64,000 bases of DNA, taken from NCBI GenBank assembly GCA_965276765.1, contig OZ255627.1, positions 1,116,001 through 1,180,000 on the forward strand. The letters are read 5' to 3'. Position numbers and translations under genes: made by a program. Positions 8,194 to 16,880 of this stretch are shown piece by piece. Each line of letters opens with the position of its first letter. The first letter of the stretch is position 1. The DNA comes from G965276765 sp965276765 (GTDB taxonomy: Bacteria > Actinomycetota > Acidimicrobiia > Acidimicrobiales > Palsa-688). The notes beneath the pieces were generated by a model. It made no database searches. It worked only from the letters and a program-made list of their open reading frames with translations, and was not told where the DNA came from.

Positions 8194-9105
8194 CTACCCG
8201 GGGGCAACCCATAGCTGAACCGCGAGCCCAAGCCCGGTCAAGGCGACGAGCCATCGGAGCACGTTGGCGGGGATTCGTCGTGCTACTGCGGGGCCGACCA
8301 TGCTCCCGACGAACAGGCCGATGGCCAATGGGACCGCCGCGGTCCATTCGACCGGTCCGAACAGGATGAAGGCGGCCGCAGAGAAGACCGTGGCCACGCC
8401 GACGAGCATGTTCTTGAGCGCATTGGCCCTGGCCATATTGCGGTCGGCGGTCAGGAGGAGCAGGGCGAGGACCATGACTCCTGCGCCGGCGCCGAAGTAG
8501 CCGTTATAGAGCGACACCGCGAACAGCCCACCGCTCAGCAAGACCCGGTTGCTGCCACCGCTGTGCTTCTCCTGCCAGGCCGAGAGACGCGGTTGGAGGA
8601 GCAGGCCGAGCGAGGCAAAGACCAGCAAGAAGGGCACGACCCGACCGAATACGCCGGAGGGAGTCGACAACAACAACCCGGCACCGACCGCTCCTCCGGC
8701 CGCGGCGACAAGACCCCAGCGCCGCAACCAAGGTGCCCTCCCTCGTAGTTCGGGCCGAGACGCCAACCCGGAGCCCGGCCAGCAGGTTACGAGGGCCACG
8801 ATGTTCGTCACGTTCGCCGGCAATGCCGGCACGCCGACCGCCAGCAGCGCCGGGTAGGAGATCACGGAGGTGATGCCGCCGGCGGTGCCGACCATCCCGG
8901 CGAGCGCTCCGGCCCCTACCAGGAGCAAGCTGTCGACGGGCGAGATCGGAATCGTGCCGAGCCTAGGACCTGGTCCGGCCGGGATGACGCCCGTGGCGCC
9001 GGGACGGCTCGCGTGGAGGCGGCGACGTCGTTCCCCCGAGGAGTCGCGGTCCAGCGGCGTGCCTGACAGTCGCAGGGGTGGCGTACGATGAGGAGGTACG
9101 AACAT
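8194..9105 (-). CDS. TauE/SafE-family sulfite/organosulfonate exporter
   Basis: Integral membrane protein with about eight helices and two TauE half-repeats: GALAGMVGTAGGITS near the start and GYFGAGAGVMVLALLLL in the middle. This family exports sulfite, sulfoacetate or related anions. The start is uncertain. ATG 9105 is the only standard start before the first helix, but it gives a 55-residue Arg/Pro-rich lead that is unusual and lies inside the LexA-type box of the divergent HNH gene; a later non-canonical start is possible. The gene ends next to the right inverted repeat of the mobile segment. Confidence 0.8.
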   Translation of the reverse strand: MFVPPHRTPPLRLSGTPLDRDSSGERRRRLHASRPGATGVIPAGPGPRLGTIPISPVDSLLLVGAGALAGMVGTAGGITSVISYPALLAVGVPALPANVTNIVALVTCWPGSGLASRPELRGRAPWLRRWGLVAAAGGAVGAGLLLSTPSGVFGRVVPFLLVFASLGLLLQPRLSAWQEKHSGGSNRVLLSGGLFAVSLYNGYFGAGAGVMVLALLLLTADRNMARANALKNMLVGVATVFSAAAFILFGPVEWTAAVPLAIGLFVGSMVGPAVARRIPANVLRWLVALTGLGLAVQLWVAPG

Positions 9106-9112
9106 ACATTCG
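9063..9112 (+). promoter_or_regulatory. SOS-type promoter with LexA box, HNH gene 1
   Basis: A LexA-type box, CGAACATACATTCG at 9099-9112, differs by one base from the mycobacterial/Gram-positive consensus (CGAAC-N4-GTTCG). Upstream, CTGACA (9063-9068) and TACGAT (9084-9089) could be -35 and -10 hexamers with a short 15-nt spacer. The box lies 24 nt before the GTG start, so LexA bound here would block transcription until DNA damage. Confidence 0.6.
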
Positions 9113-9135
9113 GTCGGTCGAAAGGGGGCGCCGTC

Positions 9136-10359
9136 GTGGCGGTCGGCGAAGATGGGGTGATGGCGGTCGGTGAGGACCCGGGAGCGTGGCTGGTCGCGCA
9201 CCGCCGGGACATCGACCGCGGCGAGGCCGCCTGGCTCTTGGCCCTCGCCGACTTCGACCGCTACCAGGGCTGGTACCTCGACGGCCAACTGTCGGCCGCC
9301 GAGTGGCTCATGTCCCATACCGGCATGGGCCGAGCGACCGCGTACGAAGAGCTCCGCATCGCCAGCCAACTCCTCCGGCGTCCGGCGGTTGCCGACGCCA
9401 TGTCCGACGGGCACCTCTCGTACTCCGCGGCCCGGGCCATCACCCGCGTCGACAACCCTGACCCCGCCGTCGACGCCGCCCTCATCGACCTCGCCGCAGC
9501 CGGAACCGTCGCCGATATCGAACGAGCCGTCCGCCACTACCAACTCCACGCCGACCAACACCGCGCCCCGACCGATATCGACACCCGACGCGGGCTGCGC
9601 ATCATCCGCAACTACGACGGCACCGGCCGAGTCGAGATCACCCTCACCGACGTCGAGGCCGAGGAACTCGCCGGCGCCCTCCGAGCCTTCATCGACCACC
9701 CCAGCCTCGAACGGCCGAGGCCTGTGGACGAGTCTTCAGCTGGAGACAGCCCGACGGTGGGGGCTGTGGACGAGTCTTCAGCTGGAGACCCGCCGCCGGT
9801 ACCGGACGGAAGGTCCTGGGGGGCCCGGCAAGCCGACGCCCTCATGGACATGACCCGCGTGGCCGTCGCCCACGCCGACGACGGCCACGTCACCAGCGCC
9901 GACCGCTACCTCGTCCACCTCGTCACCCACGCCGACACGCGACTCGTAGACGGCACCCCGATCGATCCCGCTACCGCCGACCGGGTCGCCTGCGACACCT
10001 CCACCGTCACCCACCTCGTCGGACCGCAAGAAGAGCCGCTCGCTCTCGGCCGCACGACCCGGGACTGGTCGATCGCCCAACGCCGAGCCGCCACCATCAG
10101 AGACAGCGGCCACTGCCGCTTCCCCGGCTGCCAGCGTCGCATCGCCGACCTTCACCATCACAGCCCCTGGGCGAAAGGCGGTCCCACCAACCTCGACAAC
10201 GGCTTCCTCGCCTGCCCCCGCCACCACGCCCTCCTGCACCACGGCTACACAGCCACCGGCAACCCCGACCACACCCTCACCTTCCACCGCCCCGATGGGA
10301 TCCGGATCGGGACGACCACGCCGGCCAGCTGGACGCCGGTCCTCGCCCGCAGCGCCTGA
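9136..10359 (+). CDS. DUF222/13E12-family HNH endonuclease
   Basis: 407 residues. The N-terminal helical DUF222 region is followed by a Ser/Pro/Asp linker and a C-terminal HNH domain (CRFPGC, then LHHHSPWAKGG, LDNG and CPRHH), the nuclease metal and zinc ligands. GTG 9136 is preferred over the in-frame ATG at 9088 because it has AAAGGGGG upstream and the LexA box overlaps the earlier start. In mycobacteria several 13E12-repeat genes are LexA regulated; the box here fits. The biological role is not established. A 42-nt direct repeat lies in the linker. Confidence 0.85.
   Translation: MAVGEDGVMAVGEDPGAWLVAHRRDIDRGEAAWLLALADFDRYQGWYLDGQLSAAEWLMSHTGMGRATAYEELRIASQLLRRPAVADAMSDGHLSYSAARAITRVDNPDPAVDAALIDLAAAGTVADIERAVRHYQLHADQHRAPTDIDTRRGLRIIRNYDGTGRVEITLTDVEAEELAGALRAFIDHPSLERPRPVDESSAGDSPTVGAVDESSAGDPPPVPDGRSWGARQADALMDMTRVAVAHADDGHVTSADRYLVHLVTHADTRLVDGTPIDPATADRVACDTSTVTHLVGPQEEPLALGRTTRDWSIAQRRAATIRDSGHCRFPGCQRRIADLHHHSPWAKGGPTNLDNGFLACPRHHALLHHGYTATGNPDHTLTFHRPDGIRIGTTTPASWTPVLARSA
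9722..9789 (+). repeat. Direct repeat in the HNH linker
   Basis: A 26-nt unit starting CTGTGGACGAGTC occurs at 9722-9747 and identically at 9764-9789, period 42 nt. It keeps the frame and encodes VDESSAGD twice in the linker between DUF222 and HNH domains. Confidence 0.85.
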
Positions 10360-10555
10360 TCTGCCCCTCGCCTGTCCCCATCCGCTGTGACCTGTCGCCC
10401 AGCAGTACGACCAAATGATCAAATAGGCGGCCGCCATCCGGGTCGGCCCCTCATCAATCGAGTGCCCGCCGAGGCTGGCTGACCCCGACCTAGCGGACCG
10501 TGGTCATTGCTCGGGGCAAGACCGAGCTGTTGTTCAACACTAACTACCAGACTGA

Positions 10556-11041
10556 TCAATGATCCGTTACCAGCAAATATGTTATCTGAGCTGTGGGTCC
10601 CGGCTCGTGTTGCGTAACGTCCGCTATCGTCCCAGGCCCGACCCGGTCAATCCAAAATCGAGCGTGAATAGTTGTAGCGGCCACGGAAGACTCGTGTTCT
10701 AGGTAGCAACCAGACGAAACCGAGAGGTACCTTGTGGCGCCCTCAGGAACGTTGATGACGAGCAGGCTATCCCTCCGCACGCGAAGCGGAGAATGAGCCG
10801 AGTTACGCGACTTACGATTGTCGCTCAAGGTCACGGTCGTCTTACTGCGACGACTGAGATGTGACCCCTGACATGACTTGGTGCGAATGAGCGAAAGAGC
10901 ATGGTCCTGCGCCGGCCCCGGCGAGGTAGCCCCGCAACCCCCTAGCAGAAGTCCGGCAATGGCGACTGCTCCTCCTAGGAACAAGCCCATTCGTGCAAGC
11001 CGCGACTTCACTACTCGTCGCAATCGGATGCGGACATCCAA
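10556..11041 (-). CDS. Putative lipoprotein, unknown function
   Basis: 161 residues if TTG 11041 is used; GTG 11008 or ATG 10990 would also keep the signal. The N-terminus has basic residues, a hydrophobic run and the lipobox LLGGC, so it should be a lipid-anchored exported protein. The mature part (about 120 residues) has three further cysteines and no family I recognise. GC content is lower than in neighbours, and it has no operon partner, suggesting a recently acquired or fast-evolving gene. The flanks 10360-10555 and 11042-11348 show no gene or convincing signal. Confidence 0.55.
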   Translation of the reverse strand: MDVRIRLRRVVKSRLARMGLFLGGAVAIAGLLLGGCGATSPGPAQDHALSLIRTKSCQGSHLSRRSKTTVTLSDNRKSRNSAHSPLRVRRDSLLVINVPEGATRYLSVSSGCYLEHESSVAATTIHARFWIDRVGPGTIADVTQHEPGPTAQITYLLVTDH

Positions 11042-11348
11042 AACTGGCTGCCATTTGCGCTAGCGCCCTGACAATTGACCCCGGAGCCAATACCAGCCCA
11101 CGAACTCTCGTAAGTGTTTGCAGGTGCCGTCAGGAAGGAGGATGGGATGGACCAATCAAGGGACCCCGCCGCTAGCGCGCCGTCAACCTTCCCCTGATGA
11201 TCCTTCATGTGATCCGTCCTAAGGTGTCCAGATCGCCCACTACGGACTGTGTTGCCGGGGACCATATCTTACCGCGTCGTCGTCTGGTGCCCGGCCTGAC
11301 CCCCACCCAGGCTGGCGCTCCAAATGGTGGCCTGCCCGCAGCGCCTGA

Positions 11349-11864
11349 TCAGCCGCCGCGACGTTGGAGGATGTTGACCGGGAGCATGTGCACGACGTTC
11401 TCGTCGTTCTGGTTGAACAGCTCGAGTCTCGTGTGCACGAGCCCACGATCCGGTTTGGAGCGCGACGGCCGGGTCTCGATGACGGTCGTCCGTAGGCGCA
11501 GCCTGTCGCCGGGGCGAACCGGTCGCGGCCAACGCAACTCGTCGATGCCGGGTGATGCGAGGCTCGCCACGCCCGACAGGTAATGGCCGACGAACAGTTG
11601 CATGGCGATGCCGGCGGAGTGCCAACCGCTGGCGATGAGGCCGCCGAACGGGCCGGCGGCAGCGAACGCAGGTTCGGTATGGATCGGTTGCGGATCCCAG
11701 CGTCGGGCGTAGTCGACGATGTCCTCCTCGGTGACCGCCACCCAGCCGTACTCGTAGATCTCGCCCGGTACGTAGTCCTCGAAGTACCGGTCGTCGATGG
11801 GGGCTGCGAAGTCGGTGGCGCTCAGCGTCTTGGTGCCATCGGCGGGCTCGGGGTGGCTGGTCAT
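11349..11864 (-). CDS. MaoC-like (R)-specific enoyl hydratase domain protein
   Basis: 171-residue single hot-dog domain. The hydratase signature is present: Asp-Pro-Gln-Pro-Ile-His (active-site Asp and His) followed by GGLIASGWHSAG. MaoC proteins hydrate enoyl-CoA or related thioesters in fatty acid and steroid breakdown. ATG 11864 is chosen because the conserved domain begins about 25 residues later; a longer frame upstream would run into the divergent GNAT gene. No other beta-oxidation gene is close by, so the substrate is unknown. Confidence 0.85.
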   Translation of the reverse strand: MTSHPEPADGTKTLSATDFAAPIDDRYFEDYVPGEIYEYGWVAVTEEDIVDYARRWDPQPIHTEPAFAAAGPFGGLIASGWHSAGIAMQLFVGHYLSGVASLASPGIDELRWPRPVRPGDRLRLRTTVIETRPSRSKPDRGLVHTRLELFNQNDENVVHMLPVNILQRRGG

Positions 11865-11907
11865 GACCGCCAGCCTCACACCCGAAAAGCCGCGGCACAC
11901 TCGTGGC

Positions 11908-12378
11908 ATGCAAATCGATCACGGCGACTACCAGCTCGACGACGACCGGGCCCGAGTGGATCGCCACGCCGTGTTTTCGTTCCTCTCCACCGAGGCTTAC
12001 TGGGCTCGATGGCGGTCACGCCCCGATGTGGACGCGCAGATCGACGAGGCCTGGAGGGTGGTCGGCGCCTACGACCGGGCGACGGGCGCCACCGTCGGGT
12101 TCGCTCGCGCCATCTCCGACGGCATGGCCCTTGCGTACCTGGCCGACGTGTACGTCGCCGGGCCCGCGCGCGGCGCCGGGCTCGGGATCGCATTGGTCGA
12201 CATGACCATCGAGCGGGGACCGGGCCGGGACTTCAAGTGGATGCTGCACACCTCGTACTCGCGCAGCCTCTACGAGCGGTTCGGGTTCCACCCACCCGAC
12301 GCCACCTACCTGGAGCGCCCGGCGAGAGGCCGGCTCAGCGGGGCGCTCGGGAACCCCGCATCGCCTTCGTCAGGTTGA
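11908..12378 (+). CDS. GNAT-family N-acetyltransferase
   Basis: 156 residues, divergent from the MaoC gene with 43 nt between starts. The acetyl-CoA loop reads RGAGLG after YLADVYVA (motif A), and the C-terminal YERFGF is typical of the fold. Acceptor unknown; relatives act on small molecules or protein N-termini. Its last 44 bases overlap the convergent DUF6157 gene. Confidence 0.85.
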   Translation: MQIDHGDYQLDDDRARVDRHAVFSFLSTEAYWARWRSRPDVDAQIDEAWRVVGAYDRATGATVGFARAISDGMALAYLADVYVAGPARGAGLGIALVDMTIERGPGRDFKWMLHTSYSRSLYERFGFHPPDATYLERPARGRLSGALGNPASPSSG

Positions 12379-12766
12379 TCGGGGCGTCACCCACGGCCGG
12401 CTCGGAGACGAACTCGGCGTATTCCGGGGTCTCGACGCCGATCAGGGCGATACGCCCGGCGGCGTCGGCGTGGATCCCCCACCCGTACCGCTTGCCCAGG
12501 TCCGAGGCTCGGAGGCACGCCTGACTCCGCGCATAGAACTCATGGCGCGCCGCGGCCCGCTCGTGCTCAGGAATGCCGTGGCGGTCGGCGTAGACGGCGA
12601 AGATGACGTCACCTGAGGTGTAGCGGTACGGGTGCCGGGAGATCATCTCGAAGCTGCGCCAGGCGACCGTCGGGTTGCCGGGCTTGCTCGGCGGGACGGT
12701 ACCCATCGCGGCCGTGCTGTCGTCTGCGACGGCGATGAACGTGTCGACGTAATCGACCGGATCCAT
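12335..12766 (-). CDS. DUF6157-family protein
   Basis: 143 residues. The order DTFIAVADD, VPPSKPG, HPYRYTSGDVIF, CLRASDLGKRYGWGIH fits the DUF6157 family as I remember it, small cytosolic proteins of unknown function. The full family length appears present. Start ATG 12766. Its 3' end overlaps the GNAT gene tail to tail by 44 nt. Confidence 0.75.
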   Translation of the reverse strand: MDPVDYVDTFIAVADDSTAAMGTVPPSKPGNPTVAWRSFEMISRHPYRYTSGDVIFAVYADRHGIPEHERAAARHEFYARSQACLRASDLGKRYGWGIHADAAGRIALIGVETPEYAEFVSEPAVGDAPINLTKAMRGSRAPR

Positions 12767-12879
12767 GGGCCAGACGGTAGCAATGACCTCAGCCCGGTTG
12801 GAGCTCTGTGGCGTTGCGCTCGGTGAGCGTCGCCCTGCCCTCCCCGTCGACCGCTAGGCCGCCACCGGATCGCCGCCGG

Positions 12880-13551
12880 TTACGGTGCCCCCGGCGCCAG
12901 CAGACCGAGCTCGTAGCTGGCGACGACCGCCTGCACCCGATCCCTGAGCCCGAGCTTGGAGAGCACGTGGGAGATGTGGGTCTTGACCGTCGTCTCGGAG
13001 ATGAAGAGCGACTCGCCGATCTCGGCGTTGGACTGGCCGCGAGCCAAGAGGAGCAGGACCTCTCGCTCCCTGTCGGTCAGCTGGGCGAGGGCGTTCCTGC
13101 GCCTCGAGGACTCCGGGTCCGGTGGTGTCAGCGCCGGCAGCACCCTGGCGATGAGCCGGGAGGTCACGGCCGGCGAGAGCAGGGCTTCGCCGCTCGCCAC
13201 GACGCGCACGGCGTGGACGAGCTCGTCGGGCGTTGCGTCTTTGAGGACGAACCCGCTGGCGCCGGCCCGCAGCGCCTCCCCGACGTACTCGTCGAGACCG
13301 AAGGTGGTCAGGATCAGGACGCGGGGGCCGTCGCCTCCGGCCCCGAGCATGCGGGTGGCCTCGATCCCGTCGATGCCCGGCATGCGGACGTCCATGAGCA
13401 CCACGTCGGGTTGGGTCCTTTCGACTTCGGCGATGGCCGCGGCGCCGTCGGCGGCCTCGCCGACGATCTCGAAGTCGGGCTGGGCGCCGAGGATCATCCG
13501 GAATCCCTGCCGGATCAGCTGCTGGTCGTCGACGATGAGCAGGCGGATCAT
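12880..13551 (-). CDS. NarL/LuxR-family response regulator
   Basis: 223 residues: receiver domain with Asp54 (LMDVRMPG) and Lys in FVLKDA, then a LuxR-type helix-turn-helix (LTDREREVLLLLARG to TVKTHISHVLSKLGL). It overlaps the upstream histidine kinase by 4 nt (ATGA), so the two are translationally coupled partners. As the last gene of the ABC transporter operon it probably controls that operon (inference). Confidence 0.92.
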   Translation of the reverse strand: MIRLLIVDDQQLIRQGFRMILGAQPDFEIVGEAADGAAAIAEVERTQPDVVLMDVRMPGIDGIEATRMLGAGGDGPRVLILTTFGLDEYVGEALRAGASGFVLKDATPDELVHAVRVVASGEALLSPAVTSRLIARVLPALTPPDPESSRRRNALAQLTDREREVLLLLARGQSNAEIGESLFISETTVKTHISHVLSKLGLRDRVQAVVASYELGLLAPGAP

Positions 13552-14948
13552 GAGCGACTCGCCTCGCGGGGGACGGTCACGCCCGGCGTAGAAGCGCCCG
13601 TCTCCGGTCCGACCCCCGGCGCGCCGGCCGATACCGGGCCGGCGCCTGCCCTGCGTGCCTCGCCCGCAGGGCTGGTCCCGATCGGCAGGATCGCCCGGAC
13701 CTCCCAGCCGTCATCGCAGGGCCCGGCGGCCAGCTGGCCGTGGGCGAGGGTGGCCCGCTCCCGCATGCCGGTGAGACCGTGACCGGCCCGCCCGGGACTG
13801 CGGGCTGCGCCCGTCGGCTGGCGTCCCGCGGTGCTGGTGACGGTCAGCTCGATGGCGTCGGGACCGTACAAGAGGTACACCCGGGTGGACGACGTAGGCG
13901 CGTGCTTCACCACGTTGGTCAGCGACTCCTGGACGATCCGGTACGCCGCGAGCGACGTCGTCGGCGGCAGGGGCACGGGGAGACCGGCGATGTCGATCTC
14001 CACGCCGAGCCCGGCCAGCCGGGCCCCTCGGACCAGCTCGGGGATCTGGTCCGCATCGGGCTGCGGGGCGCGAGGGGCGCGCGGTGGCACCGACCCGGCC
14101 GCAACCGGCGCACCCGCCGGGATACCGGCTCCTGGCGCTTCATCGGCCGGGGCATCGACGCGCAGCGCACCGAGCATGTCGCGAAGCTCGGTCATGGCGT
14201 GGCGGCCACCGTCGATCATCGAATCGAGCAGCGGGCGGATCGTCTCGTCCGCCGGCAGGGTTTCCCTAACGGCGCCGGCCTGCACGACGAGCAGGCTCAC
14301 GTGGTGGGCGACCACGTCGTGGAGCTCGCGGGCGATGCGGACCCGCTCCGCCTCGACCGCTCTGGTCGTCTGCAACCGCTGTTCCCTCTCGGCCGCTTCG
14401 GCCCGGTCCCGGTAGCTCTCGAGCAGTGCCCGTTGGGAGCTGATGTAAAAGCAGATGGCCGTCACGGCGGTGACGAGGACAAACGTGCTCCCCACGACGT
14501 GCGGCGCAGATCCTCCGAGCACCTGGGCGGCTGAAAGCACGGCCCACGATGCTGCCGCCGCCCCGATGGTCCGCACGCCCGTCGATGTCCGGCCCGACGT
14601 GGTACCGACCATGTAGAGCGACAGGGTGACAACGAAGATCGCCACGGTCGTAAGCGGCCCGCCGGAGACGAGGCTGCCGGAGACGAGGCCGATGGCCACG
14701 GCGACGGCCAGCTCGGCGCCGAGCACGGCGACCGGGTGGGCGCGGCGCAGGGTGAGGCCGGCGATGCCGACCAGTCCGACCACTGCGGCCAGGGGGGTCC
14801 GCAGGCCCGAGGAGATCACCACCTCGAATACGCACAGCGCCGCGAGCAGGATGGCGATGGAGGTGGCGACCGCGGTGACCGCCTTCGCCCACCACTCCGC
14901 TCTCGTCGGGGAAAATACGGCTCGCAGCGCCCCGCCCTCGCTGTTCAT
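13548..14948 (-). CDS. Sensor histidine kinase, HisKA_3 type
   Basis: 466 residues: about five N-terminal membrane helices (20-165), a coiled region, phosphoacceptor His210 in ARELHDVVAHH, and a HATPase_c domain (IVQESLTNVVKHA; GLTGMRER). A Pro/Ala-rich insert separates the dimerisation and ATPase parts, and a Gly/Pro tail follows. The short extracytoplasmic loops suggest sensing within the membrane, as in kinases that monitor envelope stress or peptides. It starts 5 nt after the permease gene and overlaps the regulator gene. Confidence 0.92.
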   Translation of the reverse strand: MNSEGGALRAVFSPTRAEWWAKAVTAVATSIAILLAALCVFEVVISSGLRTPLAAVVGLVGIAGLTLRRAHPVAVLGAELAVAVAIGLVSGSLVSGGPLTTVAIFVVTLSLYMVGTTSGRTSTGVRTIGAAAASWAVLSAAQVLGGSAPHVVGSTFVLVTAVTAICFYISSQRALLESYRDRAEAAEREQRLQTTRAVEAERVRIARELHDVVAHHVSLLVVQAGAVRETLPADETIRPLLDSMIDGGRHAMTELRDMLGALRVDAPADEAPGAGIPAGAPVAAGSVPPRAPRAPQPDADQIPELVRGARLAGLGVEIDIAGLPVPLPPTTSLAAYRIVQESLTNVVKHAPTSSTRVYLLYGPDAIELTVTSTAGRQPTGAARSPGRAGHGLTGMRERATLAHGQLAAGPCDDGWEVRAILPIGTSPAGEARRAGAGPVSAGAPGVGPETGASTPGVTVPREASRS

Positions 14949-14953
14949 CCGAT

Positions 14954-15790
14954 TCAGGCGTCTCGGCGCTTGATAACCACGACGGCCAGCCCGATCAGTA
15001 TCGCCGTGAACAATGCCATGTCCCCGAAGCCAAGCCACGCGGACAGCGTATGGGCGGCACGCTGGATCGTGAAGACCTGGCTGCCGGCCTGGGTGGGCCA
15101 GTACTCGGTGATGGCGTTGGCCCACGAGGCGGGCAGGGCCTGGACGACGCCGGGAAGCACGAAGATCAAGGCGACAATCGCCGAGATCCCGGCCGCCGAG
15201 TTGCGCACCAGGGCGCCGATGGCCGACGCCAGCAGCCCGACGAGGGCCAGGTAGAGACCGGCGCCGATGACCGCCCTCAGGACCCCCGGAGCACCGAGCG
15301 TGGTGGTGGGGGCGTTGCCGCCGATGACCGCCTGGCCGACGAGGAAGGCGGCGAAGGCCATCACCTCGCCGACGACGAGAGCGACGAAGGTGAAGACCGT
15401 CATCTTGGCGGCGAGGAACCGTCCGCGCCGCGGGGTCGCCGCCAGGCTGGTGCGGATCATGCCCGTCGAGTACTCCGACGTGACGACCAGCACGCCGAGC
15501 ACGGCGATGGCGAGCTGGGCGATCGTGAGAGCCCGGAAGCTCACCGCCGTCGGGTCCCACGTCAACTTCTCGAGGCCGGAGGAGGCGTAGTGGGTACCGC
15601 TCAGGTAGGAGATGAGGGCGCCGACGCCGACGCCGAGAGCCACGGCGACCACCAGGGTGATCCAGGTGGACCGGATGCTGGTGAGCTTGATCCGCTCGGC
15701 GCGCACGGCGTCGGCGAAGTTGGACCGATGGTCGCGGGGGACGGGCGTACGGCCCGTCGATGTGGTGATGGTGGCGGTTGCGGTGCTCAC
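14954..15790 (-). CDS. ABC-2 type transporter permease
   Basis: 278 residues with about six membrane helices and the YSTGMIRTSLAATPRR cytoplasmic segment typical of ABC-2/BcrB-like permeases. It overlaps the ATPase gene by 4 nt (ATGA at 15787-15790). With the ATPase it would form an exporter, by analogy an antimicrobial or lipid exporter; no substrate is readable. Confidence 0.9.
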   Translation of the reverse strand: MSTATATITTSTGRTPVPRDHRSNFADAVRAERIKLTSIRSTWITLVVAVALGVGVGALISYLSGTHYASSGLEKLTWDPTAVSFRALTIAQLAIAVLGVLVVTSEYSTGMIRTSLAATPRRGRFLAAKMTVFTFVALVVGEVMAFAAFLVGQAVIGGNAPTTTLGAPGVLRAVIGAGLYLALVGLLASAIGALVRNSAAGISAIVALIFVLPGVVQALPASWANAITEYWPTQAGSQVFTIQRAAHTLSAWLGFGDMALFTAILIGLAVVVIKRRDA

Positions 15791-16701
15791 AGGGTTCCTC
15801 CGCTCGTTGCGTACTCCACGCTGTCCTTGGTCATTTCCATGAACGCCTCTTCGAGCGATGCGCGCTGCGGCGTCAGCTCGTGGAGGATGATCCTGGCGGC
15901 GTCGGCGATCTTCCCGATATCCGCCGAGTCGATGCCGGTGACGGAGAGCCCGCCGGCCGGTGACAGCTCGACGGCGGCGCCCCTCGCTTCGAGGAGGCCG
16001 GTGAGCACGGCGTCACCCTCGCTGCGAACGAGGACCGAACGCTGCGAGCTCGAGTTGACGAAGTCTTCGACGCTGGTGTCGGCGATGAGCCGGCCCCGCC
16101 CGATGACGACTAGGTCGTGGGCGGTGAGGGCCATCTCGCTCATCAGGTGACTGGACACGAGGACCGTCCGGCCCTCGGCCGCCATGGTCCGCATGAAGTT
16201 GCGGACCCACAGGATGCCCTCGGGGTCGAGGCCGTTGACCGGCTCGTCGAAGAGCAGGATGCCGGGGTCGCCGAGGAGGGCGGCGGCGATGCCGAGCCGC
16301 TGGCCCATGCCGAGCGAGAACCCTCCGGCCCTGCGCCCGGCCACGTCTTTGAGGCCGACCACGTCGAGCACCTCGCCGACCCGGGACGCCGGCAGGCCGT
16401 TGCTTGCGGCGAGCACCCGCAGGTGGTTGGTGGCCGAGCGGCCGCCGTGCAGGGCCTTGGCGTCGATGAGCGCCCCGATCTCGGTCAGCGGTGCCGGCAG
16501 GTCGGCGTAGTGGCGGCCGCCGATCGTGACGTCACCCGTGGTCGGGGCATCGAGGCCGAGGATCATGCGCATGGTCGTGGTCTTGCCGGCGCCGTTGGGA
16601 CCGAGGAACCCGGTGACCCGGCCCGGCTTGAGCGCAAACGACAGGTCGTCGACGGCCGTGGTGTCGCCGTACTTCTTGGTGAGGTGCTGTACCTCGATCA
16701 T
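15787..16701 (-). CDS. ABC transporter ATP-binding protein
   Basis: 304 residues. Walker A GPNGAGKTT, signature FSLGMGQRLG, Walker B ILLFDEPVNGLD and the switch His in SSHLMSE are intact, and a BcrA-like C-terminal extension follows. It is the first gene of ATPase-permease-kinase-regulator. The start ATG 16701 has GGAGGGG directly upstream, but this site is the right arm of the palindrome CCCCTGGAGGGG (16704-16715), so it may be hidden in a hairpin. A structured leader lies further upstream. Confidence 0.92.
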   Translation of the reverse strand: MIEVQHLTKKYGDTTAVDDLSFALKPGRVTGFLGPNGAGKTTTMRMILGLDAPTTGDVTIGGRHYADLPAPLTEIGALIDAKALHGGRSATNHLRVLAASNGLPASRVGEVLDVVGLKDVAGRRAGGFSLGMGQRLGIAAALLGDPGILLFDEPVNGLDPEGILWVRNFMRTMAAEGRTVLVSSHLMSEMALTAHDLVVIGRGRLIADTSVEDFVNSSSQRSVLVRSEGDAVLTGLLEARGAAVELSPAGGLSVTGIDSADIGKIADAARIILHELTPQRASLEEAFMEMTKDSVEYATSGGTL

Positions 16702-16870
16702 CGCCCCTCCAGGGGATTCGGGGAATTGCTGACCCTTCGATGATCCACCGCTTCGCCGGCCGCCACATCGGGCGCCAGCAGGATTGTCTCCTCATCCGAA
16801 GGGATGACGCCGGCGAGAGAGGCGTACCACCCACCCACCTCGGAGGGCGCTGTCGCCCTCTCTCGCCCTG
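16702..16870 (-). promoter_or_regulatory. Structured, T-box-like leader of the ABC operon
   Basis: Read on the minus strand, this leader has an 11-bp perfect stem GGCGAGAGAGG/CCTCTCTCGCC (16857-16867 with 16812-16822). The enclosed loop carries a GGGCG-ACAG-CGCCC hairpin and GGGTGGTAC (16824-16832), close to the T-box core GGGTGGNACCGCG but one C short. Then comes a TCATCC-CTTC-GGATGA hairpin (16792-16807), and finally a palindrome over the ribosome site (16704-16715). T-boxes sense uncharged tRNA, and actinobacterial ones can act on translation. A full specifier stem I is not clear, so the class is tentative. Confidence 0.35.
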
Positions 16871-16880
16871 CGTCTCCTGG

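Noticed and set aside
6939..8369. 476-codon plus-strand frame over the GT2 region
   Set aside because: Arg/Pro/Ala-rich shadow of the minus-strand glycosyltransferase; it also crosses the right inverted repeat, which no real gene would be expected to do.
9136..10359. Restriction-modification or homing endonuclease system
   Set aside because: The HNH gene has no methyltransferase or intron/intein context; the DUF222 domain and LexA box place it in the 13E12 family.
15050..16150. Plus-strand frame over the ABC permease and ATPase
   Set aside because: Antisense shadow, charged and repetitive, with no start signal.
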